Assembly: GCA_028564675.1 (NCBI GenBank)
Contig: JAOVVO010000351.1
Location: 17,962 to 81,961, forward strand
DNA: 64,000 bases
Origin: Onchocerca lupi
Lineage: Eukaryota > Nematoda > Chromadorea > Rhabditida > Onchocercidae
Direction of reading: 5' to 3'
Shown here: piece after piece, positions 12,555 to 23,057 of the stretch
Layout: each line of letters begins with the position of its first letter
Numbering within the stretch: position 1 is the stretch's first letter
Program-made: the position numbers and the translations under genes
The notes under the pieces: model-generated
Told to the model about the DNA's origin: nothing
The model's input: only the letters and a program-made list of their open reading frames with translations
Databases searched by the model: none

Positions 12555-15500
12555 GATACGAAGGATCTTGGCTAGAATAGATGTAATGATAAAAACTAAC
12601 ATTAACAGATCGCCAACATCAATTCTTTTATTCCAATTAGAAATGATGCCGGGAACATGTCCCATACCAACAACGGCTACAACAGATATTGGCTGCCACG
12701 CGGCTAAAAAAAAAAATTATTATTAACAAGAAATAAGTCAAAGTTTATTAGGGACAAATCATCGAATATTTTATTTGAATATTTGAACATTTTGCATGAA
12801 GAATATAATTCCCATTCACTCTACATACGCCTCAATTTCATAAATTAAGTGGCAATAAAGTACGATTTTTTACTGAAATCAATGGAATGAGTTTGATGAA
12901 ATATATCTCTGATGCATAACACACAAATTTTATGTTCGGTAAAAATTTACATACATCAAAAAGGAAGCTTACCATCTGTTTTACTCCATGCCACTCTCTT
13001 ATCAAACGTAGATTTTTTGAGTAAAGTATGCAACGCATTGGTCATATACAGATCACGTTCTTCCACAAAGATTTTCGAAAGCAAAGGAAATTCACCAGCC
13101 ATCTGCTTAAGCAATTCTTCCAGCATATCTGACTTTTTGCATCTTTCTACTTCTTCCTGACTGGAAAAAAAAAATAAAAATGAATCCTAAATAAAAAAAA
13201 ACACGAATGGCAACCTGAAAAAAACGAACGATAAAAAATTATTGACCAACTTACGTGATAGTGGTTTTATGGGAAAGAATAATATGGTAGAAAAGTCGAA
13301 GCTTTTGGAAAAAGCTTAAAGAGCCCAGTGCTCTTTGTACAGTCACATGTATTGGTCGATCACCCAGGATTAATTTGCACATCTTTACGTCCATAGCACC
13401 TCTAAAAATCCAGAACTCGGAAACATAAACCAGTAAATAACCATGCTCCTAATCAGAATAACTTTTAAAAATATGGCACTTCAAAAAAGTACTACTTATG
13501 ACACTCTGTGCGCGAAAATCATTCGGAATCATAAATTCAGAGAGAATTTCAAAACAAAATTTGTTACTTGTGAGCTGCTCGAAACTCTCCTCCAGGTGCC
13601 ATACCGAGCGTTTTGGTCATATGTGCCGACATTGACAGCAACAATACGTGAAGTATTCCTTGAATTGCACCACTCTGAAGTAATAATGTTGTCAGTTCAA
13701 CACTTTAACATTTAAGAAAATAACCTAACATCTGCCCCACTACATAACAACATACCAGCTTGATGGTATTGATAACTTTATCAAAATTCAAATTTTTCGC
13801 TTCCTCAAGTAGAGTATCCTCATCCATTGAGAGTATTGATATACGCGACGGACAAAGTTCGACCATAACCATATCTGGTTGAGTACTAGCAATTGTTTGC
13901 AAAACGTCTCGCTGACTGTCGGGGGAAAAATGCGCCGTACCAATTAAATAGACCTAAATTACAAGGACTATACTATAAGTAATTTGTATATATATATATA
14001 TCAAATCGGCTTGTCGGATTCGTTACTCTGTGGCAGACATTGTCCCAGATGAATATATTACGCTAAATATTTGAAGGAAGCGAAATTCTCGGAGCTCATT
14101 AAGAAATGGGAGGTATTTAAGTAAAAAATTTGCAAATGAATACAAACATATTATTATACCAAAAAAATCATTAAATAAGCAGCACATATGTTGAGGGATT
14201 TTGAGTTCTTACTTTTGCGTCAGCTAATGATTTACGAAATTCATTTTCATCATCTCCAACTGGTATAGCTGTAGGCAGAAAAGGATAATTCAAAATCGTC
14301 ACTGAAAAAAAAATGCCCAAGACTTATACGGATTCCATTTTCTGACTGTTGTCTTCTAAATGAAGCACTTTACCAAGAAAAACTCCTTTTCTCCATTCCA
14401 GTTTTAGAAAACAGAATTCTAATATTCCATAATTATTTTCAGATGAATAAAAACATTTCCAGTATTCCAGAATGTACAATGTGATAAAATATGGGACGTG
14501 ATTCAGAATTTCAAAACATAGTTCTTTATCAGAAAACTTGAGCCACCGTAACACATTTATACAAGGAAATAATTCAGATTTACTGATCCAAAAAAATACC
14601 TGTTTCCTTCGGAAGCTCTGGATTTGGATGACGATCCCGATCGAACATAAAACCTCCAAAATATCGCCTCTGAACAACAGATAAGTTTTTAGGAATGATA
14701 GAACTTGATTCAATTATTCTTAGGACAGTAAATAAACTTAAAATCGAAATGGCTCATAAGCAATTAAGACATAGTATTCATTTATGGGAATATTCCTCAC
14801 CTGTTCCACGTGAATATGTTCACTTTTTTGCATATCAGTTTCTGTCTCTCCAGCTTCGTTATCCAAATGCACATCGTTTCCATAATCTTCGGAGCTAACC
14901 CTACTTGCTGATATAGGATCACCAAAATTTGATGAGCAGTCTGCTACAGATACCACAGTCTGCTCTGTTACAGATATCACAGTCTGCTCTTCTGCACTAA
15001 CTGTGTCTTGAAATGAAAAAAAAGTAAAGACAGACGATAACGCTCCCATAATTTATATTTAGCGCATTTCTTTTTGCTAACATAACCATACACTAGAGCA
15101 TGAACTTTTAGAAGAATTCAAATTATCCACCAAACTGTTCTCTTCAACTCATCTTCCAGGTAGGCTGTTTCTTTAACTCCCTACATCGTTTTCGAATAGC
15201 AGTTTCGAAACGCCAAAAGATATCTTCTACTATGCTTTAATAGCAACCGGTATTTGCCATCACTATAGTTCGATAAAATATATTCTATAGAAATAACAGC
15301 GATGAAACAAAATAAAAAGAAAACTTAAAAGAAACCTAAAATATTGTTCTAACTGCAGCACTTTGTCTTACCTACAAGAATAATATCTAGATAGTTACAA
15401 ACTGAATCATCCCTATCATTTTTCATATGCTTGAAGTCAACGATTTCAATGAACTTCATTTAATACCTGATATATCGTCATTTTTAAGACGTTCTGAAAG

Positions 15501-15686
15501 AGCTTCTGTACGGAATATATCGACATCCATAGGTTCAGAATCACCACTCATCACTTTTGCCTTTTCATGAATTGCATCGCCCTCCGACAACACAATATTG
15601 TCAAGATTTGACTCTGGTATCAGTTTGTGCTCTTCTTTATTTTGTCTCGGTGCAATGTTATCTGTCCCGATACCATTTGCAGACAT
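12173..15686 (-). CDS. TraB-domain (TRABD-like) protein, 486 aa, 10 exons, predicted tail anchor
   Basis: TraB/PrgY/TIKI-superfamily proteins share a fold with conserved GTAH, E and GxGH motifs. The animal TRABD proteins are poorly characterised. Exons (minus): 15686-15467, 15006-14801, 14669-14600, 14301-14213, 13953-13756, 13674-13568, 13401-13255, 13160-12973, 12703-12601, 12305-12173; all phases close. Motifs seen: GTAHFS (200-205), VMVELCPSR (224-232, E227), LGMAPGGEFRAA in exon 6, and GMGHVPGI (421-428). Residues 1-165 are acidic and low-complexity, with a short internal EQTV(I/V)SV duplication. The C-terminus has one hydrophobic segment (about 456-474) then a basic tail, which suggests tail anchoring, possibly in the mitochondrial outer membrane (inference). 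The start follows an acceptor at 15694-15695 by 7 bases; an upstream ATG at 15725 would precede that acceptor and is not used. Confidence 0.93.
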
Positions 15687-15693
15687 TTTCACT

Positions 15694-15695
15694 CT
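15694..15695 (-). promoter_or_regulatory. Candidate trans-splice acceptor for the TraB-domain mRNA
   Basis: A TAATTATCAG acceptor lies 7 bases before the chosen ATG. It removes an upstream in-frame ATG from the mature message. Confidence 0.55.
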
Positions 15696-16339
15696 GATAA
15701 TTAAGCAAAAATTTAGTGCATTCATTCATAAAAAAACAATCCCCTATTTCCTATTCCACGAACGATGAAAGCATCTTCGAAAAATATGTACATTCTTCCC
15801 GCACTTCCATTAAAGAATCATTACAAACAGAGATGAATGTCGCTCCAATTCCACATTTCCACTTTATTCATCAGTAAATTTTATATGACCCTGAGACATT
15901 GAATGCCTTTTCCCATCTAGCTTTCCAACAAGAAAATTCCTCAAGCGCTTTAGATAAGAAAATTATTTAGATAAATATGCTAAAAACAGTTTTTAATCCA
16001 GATTACAAGCACAAACTTCAGCTGTTTATTACCAGTTTAATATGTATTAAAACATCAGGATAAAAGTAAAAATAAACAAGAATGACCGTTGTTATCATTT
16101 ACAAAAATGCTACGCATTAAAGTTACTCGACACCACATGCAACTGAATTTGAATTTTGAAGTACGAAGAATTTTAAAACGAGATTACATGAACCGTTTGC
16201 GACATCCATCTATTTGCCAGAACAAAAAGAAGTTTTACAAAAGCAATAAATGGAACGAATTAACCATACTAGTAAAACTGAAATTGAAGAGGTAGGCACT
16301 TGGCATACCAAATACTGGAATTAGACACTGGAATCAATC
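15696..16339. other. Intergenic region between mitoferrin and TraB-domain genes
   Basis: About 640 bp with no recognisable exon. It separates two minus-strand genes. The spacing is longer than typical nematode operon gaps, so shared transcription is possible but not indicated. Confidence 0.5.
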
Positions 16340-18137
16340 TCATATAGAAAGCATGTATTTGCACAATTCATATGCTGACCAGCTAAGCGCTGTGGAAGGA
16401 ACTTGGAATATTATTCGAGCCTGAAGTCCACGAAAAAATCCACCTGTACCTCGAAGGTAATAGATGGTTCTAATTCCGTCAGCCAGCCCTCTAAAAAATA
16501 TTTCATATGATCAAAAGTACGAACAGCACAAACATGAATGGAAGTTGTAATCGTCCAATGAAGCATGCATATGATGAAAATGGGTAGTAAAAAACTCGTC
16601 AACTGCAGCTTTTAATACAGGAAATATTAATTTTCGAGAAGAATTAAAAAAAAATACTTGTAATATGCTGTATGCTCGCTTTGTGTGAGCAATCGATATG
16701 TGGTATTGAAGCGGGGAGTTTGCTGTGTATTCAAAACAGTTTTCACACAATCAAGAGGAGTTGTGATAGCTGCAGCTATTCCACCAGCAATTCCTGTAAA
16801 TCGTTTTGGAGTTTAGAGTTCCAAAGAAAGAGAGATATAAAAAAGTCAGCAAATTATCATTAGACTGCACATCATTTGCTGCGAAAACGTTATTCAAAAA
16901 TTGCCAAAAGAAACACGATAAAATCAAGAAGCATCATGAAATCATATATGTATATGACGTTATACGCGGAAAGGGTCATTATGAGCATCAAAATGGAAAT
17001 GTTTAATGAAGGCTGAAAAATAACAAAATTAGTTGTTGTTGAAATCATAGAACATAAAAAAAATACCTCCGGAAACAAGATGGGAAGAAGGATTATAATC
17101 ATGATGTGGATTTAGCAAATTCTGCATATATTCATATATCATAAAATGTGTACACTGATAAGGTACATTCAATGTTAACTGCGTAATATATGAACGGTAA
17201 AAGGCTCTGAGACCCTCTCGGATATAAATACAGCGTATACATTCCAAACTATTACCGTAAGGACTAAAAATCATTTGCATGCGTTGTTTTACTACCTGAA
17301 AACAACATACTATTAACAAGAACATCATCATCTAATGAAGATGCTACATTAATCTTCCAGAGATGAATCAAGTTGCTAATGTAAAACTCTGATTGATCCA
17401 TAAATGGTTTTCCTATCTTAAGGAAAATTAAAAAAAGAATAACAATACCTCAGCAGGATTCATAACAGCATCATGAATAACAGTAGCAAGCGCTCCGGAT
17501 ATCGCATACGACATTGAATTAGATACCCGTGGATTATTCAACAAATAAGCTTTGGAACTGCAAGATTCCACGTATTATTTCGACAACTTGATTTTTGAAT
17601 TTAGGCACGAAGTTTGAAAAACCTTTCGTAATTTGAATTAAGAAGATATGTTGTCACATTTTAATTCAGACTTTACCCAGGAAAATTTTCCCTAACAATC
17701 TACAAGCTGAATGATAAAGCATTAAAAAAATACGCAATTATACACTGTTTACTCGAAATAGAATGCAGGCATAAGAACAGGCCAGATTTCGGTTAGTAGT
17801 GACGAAATCAACTTGACAGTTAGGTTTGGAAAAGAACCAGTAATACCAACTTTTCGTAAACCGTATAATAAAAAGCATGAGCCGGAATGGTACCAAATAC
17901 AACAGCATTGACTCCTTTCAATGATCGCAGCAAACCTTCGCGTTTCACCATTGACATAAGACTATGCATTGCTGTTGGACAACTAGTTTCTGGGCATGGA
18001 CACAAACTTTGCAACCGAGTTTTTACCGAATCAAATGGAAACATAAGACAGTGTTCAGCTAAACCAGCAACCGATCCAGCCAAAAGATGCACTGGCCATC
18101 TGCATGTTGGCAGCGGATTGCATAAAGTATCCGACAT
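16340..18137 (-). CDS. mfn-1: Mitoferrin-like mitochondrial iron carrier (SLC25A28/37 type), 303 aa, 5 exons
   Basis: Mitoferrins import Fe2+ through the inner mitochondrial membrane for haem and Fe-S synthesis. Exons (minus): 18137-17851, 17557-17449, 17295-17067, 16793-16658, 16490-16340; phases close to 303 codons plus TGA. Three carrier repeats carry the PX[DE]xx[KR] signature: PFDSVKTR (34-41), MNPAEVVKQRMQM across exons 2-3, and TTPLDCVKT in exon 4. Features specific to the mitoferrin/Mrs3-4 branch are VIHDAVMNPAEVVKQRMQM, LNVPYQCTHFMIYE and the C-terminal FQVPSTALSWSAYE. Length is typical of the carrier family. The ATG lies 18 bases after a splice acceptor at 18156-18157. The mRNA leader would begin with a tiny ATG-AAA-GAT-TAG reading frame, a possible translational brake. 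Confidence 0.96.
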
Positions 18138-18155
18138 TCCTTCCTAATCTTTCAT

Positions 18156-18157
18156 CT
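18156..18157 (-). promoter_or_regulatory. Candidate trans-splice acceptor for mitoferrin, with a 3-codon upstream ORF
   Basis: A TTTTTATTTGCAG acceptor precedes the mitoferrin ATG by 18 bases. The first bases after it read ATG AAA GAT TAG, so the mature 5' leader would contain a minimal uORF ending 5 bases before the main start. Confidence 0.6.
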
Positions 18158-18381
18158 GCAAATAAAAACAGTGGAGAAATTAAGAAAAAGGAAAATATCA
18201 AAATGATGCATCTTCAGAGAGATGCAAATTCGACTAGCCTTAGAGAGCAAATCCAGAATTACTAGAGATTTATCAACATCCACAATAATACTTTTGATTC
18301 ATCAGCTGCTTGAAATGCCCATGTCTAAAACAAAATATTGCAAATTTTTAGAATTGGAACTAGTTTTGCACTTCCATCCAA

Positions 18382-18632
18382 TTATTCGGGGAACGACAAA
18401 ACATGATTTCTGCTGGAACTTATTTTTAATTCTAAATAATACCGCGGATAACCGGGAACCCAAAAGACCAATGCCGCTACCCTAAAGCGTGTTACCAATG
18501 CAAAAGTGACTCCAATACCAAATAATATGACACTGACAATTGAAGTGCCTGCAATTCGAGTCCAAACCTGTTGTAGCAACTCGAGTACTTCTTGTGACAA
18601 GTAATAGGGATGCTGTCTTTGGCTTCTTTCCC
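18382..18632 (-). CDS. Possible exon(s) of a small membrane protein, incomplete
   Basis: A frame on the minus strand reads through SQRQHPYYLSQEVLELLQ, then a clear 20-residue hydrophobic segment (SIVSVILFGIGVTFALV) and FWVPGYPRYY. It is protein-like but has no ATG, so it would need an upstream exon; a TATAACAG acceptor sits at about 18632. A donor-like CG|GTATTA near 18440 could join it to an acceptor at about 18343. It lies about 220 bp upstream of the mitoferrin trans-splice site on the same strand, so an operon-like arrangement is conceivable. Family not recognised; a chance open frame remains possible. Confidence 0.3.
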
Positions 18633-19333
18633 TGTTATATCTAATTGATCTTATTACTCTCTATCGTCTCTTTAAATAACGCGAAGTTTTTTCTCCAGGC
18701 TACTAACACTAGGACCATAACGCGACAATTGTCCTACAATTTTTTATTCTCTAATGACACACTCTTTCGCCAATATCAGCAAGTCATTGTATCTCCAAAA
18801 TTTCGACGGTATTTCACAATTTGAATGTCTGGTTTAAATATTTTCAAATTTTATCGATCTTTGCCGTCCTAAATTCTCTTTGAAATGACCATTTTCTGGT
18901 CCTAGAATCTCTCATACATAATTGGTCTTTTCTCAGAATTCATCGCCGTTTATGCGCGACTTCGGTGACGAATGACTATTTTTCATTGATTCTAATATTT
19001 ATTTAAATTTAAATTTTAAAATTCTCAATGACATAGGACGATGTTATCATATTGTCCTTGTCCTTTTATTCACGAAAACTCATTTCTTTTGTTCATCGGA
19101 TATATTTCGTTTCTTAATTAAGGCAATAGCAAAGAATATTCCACCAATAAAAATATCTCCCAGTTTCTTAATTTATATAGTTAGTAAGTTCGTTAAATTC
19201 TCTACACAAATGAAAATGGATTACATTTTCTCGGATAATGATCTGGTATATTTGTTTCCAGTATAAAGGATGTGAAAATATTCATTCGGTACCTACAGAA
19301 CAAATACTTGATTGATGGGAAAGATTGCCTACT
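18633..19333. other. Divergent intergenic region before dystroglycan
   Basis: No recognised exon. It separates minus-strand genes on the left from plus-strand dystroglycan and probably contains the dystroglycan promoter. No specific element could be assigned. Confidence 0.4.
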
Positions 19334-19462
19334 ATGCGAATTGTAAATATTTCCATCGTGAGAGTAATCGTTATCTTTACTTTCCTAACTGATTCATTAA
19401 CGAGATATGATGACATCCAGAAAAACTGTATTTCCGAATGCGTAATAAGAATGATTGATTAA
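19334..19462 (+). CDS. 42-codon ORF with signal-peptide-like start just upstream of dystroglycan
   Basis: The ORF starts MRIVNISIVRVIVIF, a basic then hydrophobic stretch like a secretion signal, and ends in a short segment with two cysteines (CISEC). AATAAA follows at 19474-19479, and the dystroglycan leader acceptor is at 19510-19511. Two readings are possible. It may be a tiny secreted-peptide gene ahead of dystroglycan in a very tight two-gene unit. Alternatively, a donor (TGC|GTAATA at 19442) would join it in frame to the dystroglycan ATG as an alternative first exon. Family not recognised; chance cannot be excluded. Confidence 0.3.
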   Translation: MRIVNISIVRVIVIFTFLTDSLTRYDDIQKNCISECVIRMID

Positions 19463-19509
19463 TGCAAAGTTTTAATAAATATAGAGCTTTACCTGTCACT
19501 GAAATTTTC

Positions 19510-19511
19510 AG
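19510..19511 (+). promoter_or_regulatory. Candidate trans-splice acceptor abutting the dystroglycan ATG
   Basis: GAAATTTTCAG ends immediately before ATG, so a trans-spliced mRNA would have no gene-encoded 5' UTR beyond the leader. Confidence 0.6.
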
Positions 19512-22500
19512 ATGGAATATCTTAAACCAATAATACTAACATTACTTATATTTATAACCAACACTATAGCACTGATACCAGAAATAGTGGAATTAGTTAT
19601 TGGTCAACCATTTCATTATGCATTTCAAATTAATTCGAATGTACTGGATGTCCAAGATGCATCCGGCGAAGAACTACCAACATGGTTAATTTGGAAAAAA
19701 GATGAACGGTAATCGTTTTATTTCATAGGCTTCATACCGATTTCAACGAATAACAACCGAAAAATGTGGATAATATTTTGTTCTTTCAGGATTCTAGAAG
19801 GTGTGTCACAACCTACTGATGCTGGAAAAACATTTTTGCGAATAACGAACGATCAGATTAGTGATGTCATGGAAATTTCTGTCAAAGAAGAAATCATAAA
19901 TCCATGCGGTGCTGAAAGGAATACATTGTGGATGGAAATTGCATTTGATACTTCTCTTGGTAATCTGAGTATAGTCGATCAGTTGCATCTTGTCAACGTT
20001 GTCTCGAAATTTTTTAGTATAAACAGGTAAGTAAAGATATGTTTGATGTAAGAAGTACAATAAGTAAGTAAAATTAAGCGCATATGAAAAAAATGATTTT
20101 TAATTTTTACCGAAAATTCATAGTTTTTAAAGATTCTTTTGGAGGCTCGAAAATTTAAAACAGTTAGCACAGAATATCTAATAATGACATAACTCATTAA
20201 CCATCCATTTTTTGTGACATTATCAAAATTGACCTGCCTATTAATTTCAGTATTTTCGGTGTGATTTGGCATCGTCCAATAAATATATGGAAAATTTGTT
20301 ACTGCAAATTAGGATACATAGTTATGGACAAAAAAAACTACTGGGATAATTTTTCAGCTCTTCGCTTCGTGTTTATTCAAATAAATATAAGGAAGAAATA
20401 AGGCGCGCTGAAGTTGTAGAATCCGGCATGCAACATAAGCCGAATGATGATTCAGTGACGATTATGTGGAAAGTTTCCTGTGAAGAAATTGATGAGGATG
20501 CGATTGATGTGCTAGAGAAGATGCTCACATTCGATGAAAGTGATGCTTTGGCGATATCACGGCAGAAACTGTTTGGTTGGGAGGTTTGAGCTAAACATTA
20601 GTTTGATTTACGTAGAATTTTAGAAAGTAGATCAGTTTTCTTTATGGTATTGCATTTAACTGTCAACGTTTCCTATTCAATCCAAGGATTCTACATGAAA
20701 TTCATGCAGTATATCTTTCAAGATACTGGGATTTGTTTATTCTATCGGAATCCATGGGTAGGGTTCTGTAGGTAGAGTTCTGTAATAGGTGGATTCATTA
20801 GAACGTGGAATTTTTCTAAGTTAGGTTAGAGTAATTCTTAAACTGCAATGATTTGTTGTCAGTCATGATAAGTTTATCATTCTCAGGTCAGTTCATTAAT
20901 TTGTTTTAACATTTTATGTCAGTAAAAAATTTGTAGTTGAGAAAAGGAACATTACTACCACGAAAACAACGTAATCATATTGCCGGAACTGATGTCATGT
21001 CTCAGTTTTCGGGCTTTATTACAAATGAACCATACGTTAACTTTGAAGTGACAACTTCTAAAACTACTACACGTTCCACGCGCTCTACAAAGAAAGATGA
21101 CAGACCTCCAGTACGATTGCATTCACTTCAAGCTTTTACTTGCAGAAGGTGCGCTTTGATGCTTTTTCATGACGATTGTTTAATACAATTCAGTTGGTAT
21201 AATTCTGTTGAAATAATAATCAGTTGGTTTCATCGTCAGTCAGAATATTTTACCAGTTTTTTTATTGGTCATATATATATTATATATAGGAATTTAGAGG
21301 TATGATGTGCGAGTATCCCATTCCGAGGGAAACATTTATTGATGCGGAAGATGGAGATACGCGTTCACTTTCTTTATCTGTTTGTCCAATTGTTGCCGAT
21401 AACAATTGGCTTACATTAGACAGGAAAAATAAACAGATTTTACATGGTATCTCATTGAATACAGGAGATTTTGAATTTCGATTAGAAGCGCGAGATTCTG
21501 CAAATCAGGTAGATTAAGCGTTTTTTCTTGTAAATTGTTTTGGCTAGTGAATATGTTGTATGGTCACAAAGTGGAGATGACAGGATGGTAGGGAGAATAT
21601 GGGACAGATGCTCTTGACATGTTTTAACCTTTCAATAATATGAAAAATACATATTAAGGATTGCGTAATCACGATTATAAAAATAAATGAGGGATTTCTA
21701 ATGTAAATTCTTGCAGTAACACACGCTATTTCTCAGCTTTTACAGATGACATCTGCACCTTTTCGTGTAACAGTTATTCCCGAACCACCGACGAATCACT
21801 TATTTATTCTTGATGTTGACCATAGTTCCGAACGATTGACGAAAGATCCGGATATTTTGTGCGCATTTGCTGAAAAGCTGGCTAATTCTTTAGGGGATCG
21901 ATTTCCAAAAAACTTAGTTATTAAGTTAGTTTTGAAGGCCTTTTTTGATCACTCAGTATTTTATTCGTTTTTTACTCCGTTTTGGTAATGATATGTTATA
22001 AAGTGAGAAAATATTATGCTTATTCATTTTGTATATTATATTTTCAATGTTTTACAGGAAAATTGAAGCTATTGACAGTGTAAGACGTCAAGCCCGTGTC
22101 ATATTTTCAAATGCTTCTTTATCATATAAATATTGTCAGAAAAAAGCAATTGAAGCAATTAAACATGTTATGCTAACAAGAAGACGGGATCGTATTCGAG
22201 CCGAATTTGTTCGAGCAATGGATAGTCGATTTCATGTACGGAATGTGAAATTAGAATTTCAAGGTAATTTAATATTTCCATTTCTTATTTTCGCTGCTAA
22301 CGAAAGTGTTCTAGTTGTATTTTATGTTTAACTAAAACAAAAAAAAAAAGTTAAAGGAAATATTTGATGGTTGGCTTTGGCACATTTGCTCAGATAATCT
22401 TAGTGGCTTCGTTCTTTTTTTCTTTATCGCTAGACATTATTTCTGTTCAAAATTTATACGTTGGAATTTTAATTGTTTCTGTCGGTTCAGGATCTTGTAC

Positions 22501-23057
22501 CGAACAATTACCAACATCTCGTCTTCCAGCGAATGTTTCATTATCCACAACTATAAATCCTACGGACCATGATACTTCATCTGTTCAATTGTGGCTTCCA
22601 GTTGCCCTCATTGCATTCTTAAAATTTTTCTTAGCTACGCTGGCATTAGTTTGCTGTTTGGTAAAACGAAAAAGAGCAAAAGCAGGTTTGGTTTGTCGGT
22701 ATTTTAGATTTTTTTTGTGGGACTGCTTTCTAAAAGACTTCGATATGAGAGCAAAGGTACGTTGTTATTTCATCAGTAATCTTGTTCTTAAAAAAATAAA
22801 TCTTTTTTATTTTAGTTCAATCGGAGTACATTTCGAAAGGTTTACCAGTAGTATTTCCGGAAGAAATTCCACAAGAAGATGAAACAGCAGCAGTATCGAC
22901 GCCGATGTTAGTTAAGGAAGAACGTCCACCATTAATCATTTCTCAACATGAGAATCCTCTTTACAAACCTCCTCCTCCACTTTCTACTGCATCAAGCCCA
23001 CGACCTCGAAATGCATTCACGAATCAACGGCAACCTCCCCCGTATGTTCCGCCGTAA
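19512..23057 (+). CDS. dgn-1: Dystroglycan (DGN family), 634 aa, 9 exons
   Basis: Dystroglycan links extracellular matrix to the dystrophin complex. Exons: 19512-19708, 19790-20026, 20358-20583, 20937-21148, 21298-21508, 21746-21924, 22058-22263, 22491-22685, 22816-23057; phases close exactly. Order: signal peptide (1-20), first cadherin-like domain (about 22-165), a short domain to 220, a linker with a small Thr/Ser cluster (259-271), second cadherin-like domain (about 292-380), SEA-like segment (about 385-490), transmembrane helix (523-547) with a KRKR stop-transfer, and a proline-rich tail ending RQPPPYVPP (626-634). The PPPY box is the dystrophin WW/EF-hand binding site. Unlike vertebrate alpha-dystroglycan there is no long mucin region; other nematode DGN proteins are also reported to lack one. 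The symbol dgn-1 rests on this architecture; dgn paralogues exist. Confidence 0.96.

Noticed and set aside
12381..12726. Two overlapping plus-strand ORFs with poly-lysine
   Set aside because: They read through a homopolymer A run and lie antisense to TraB-domain exon 9 and its intron.
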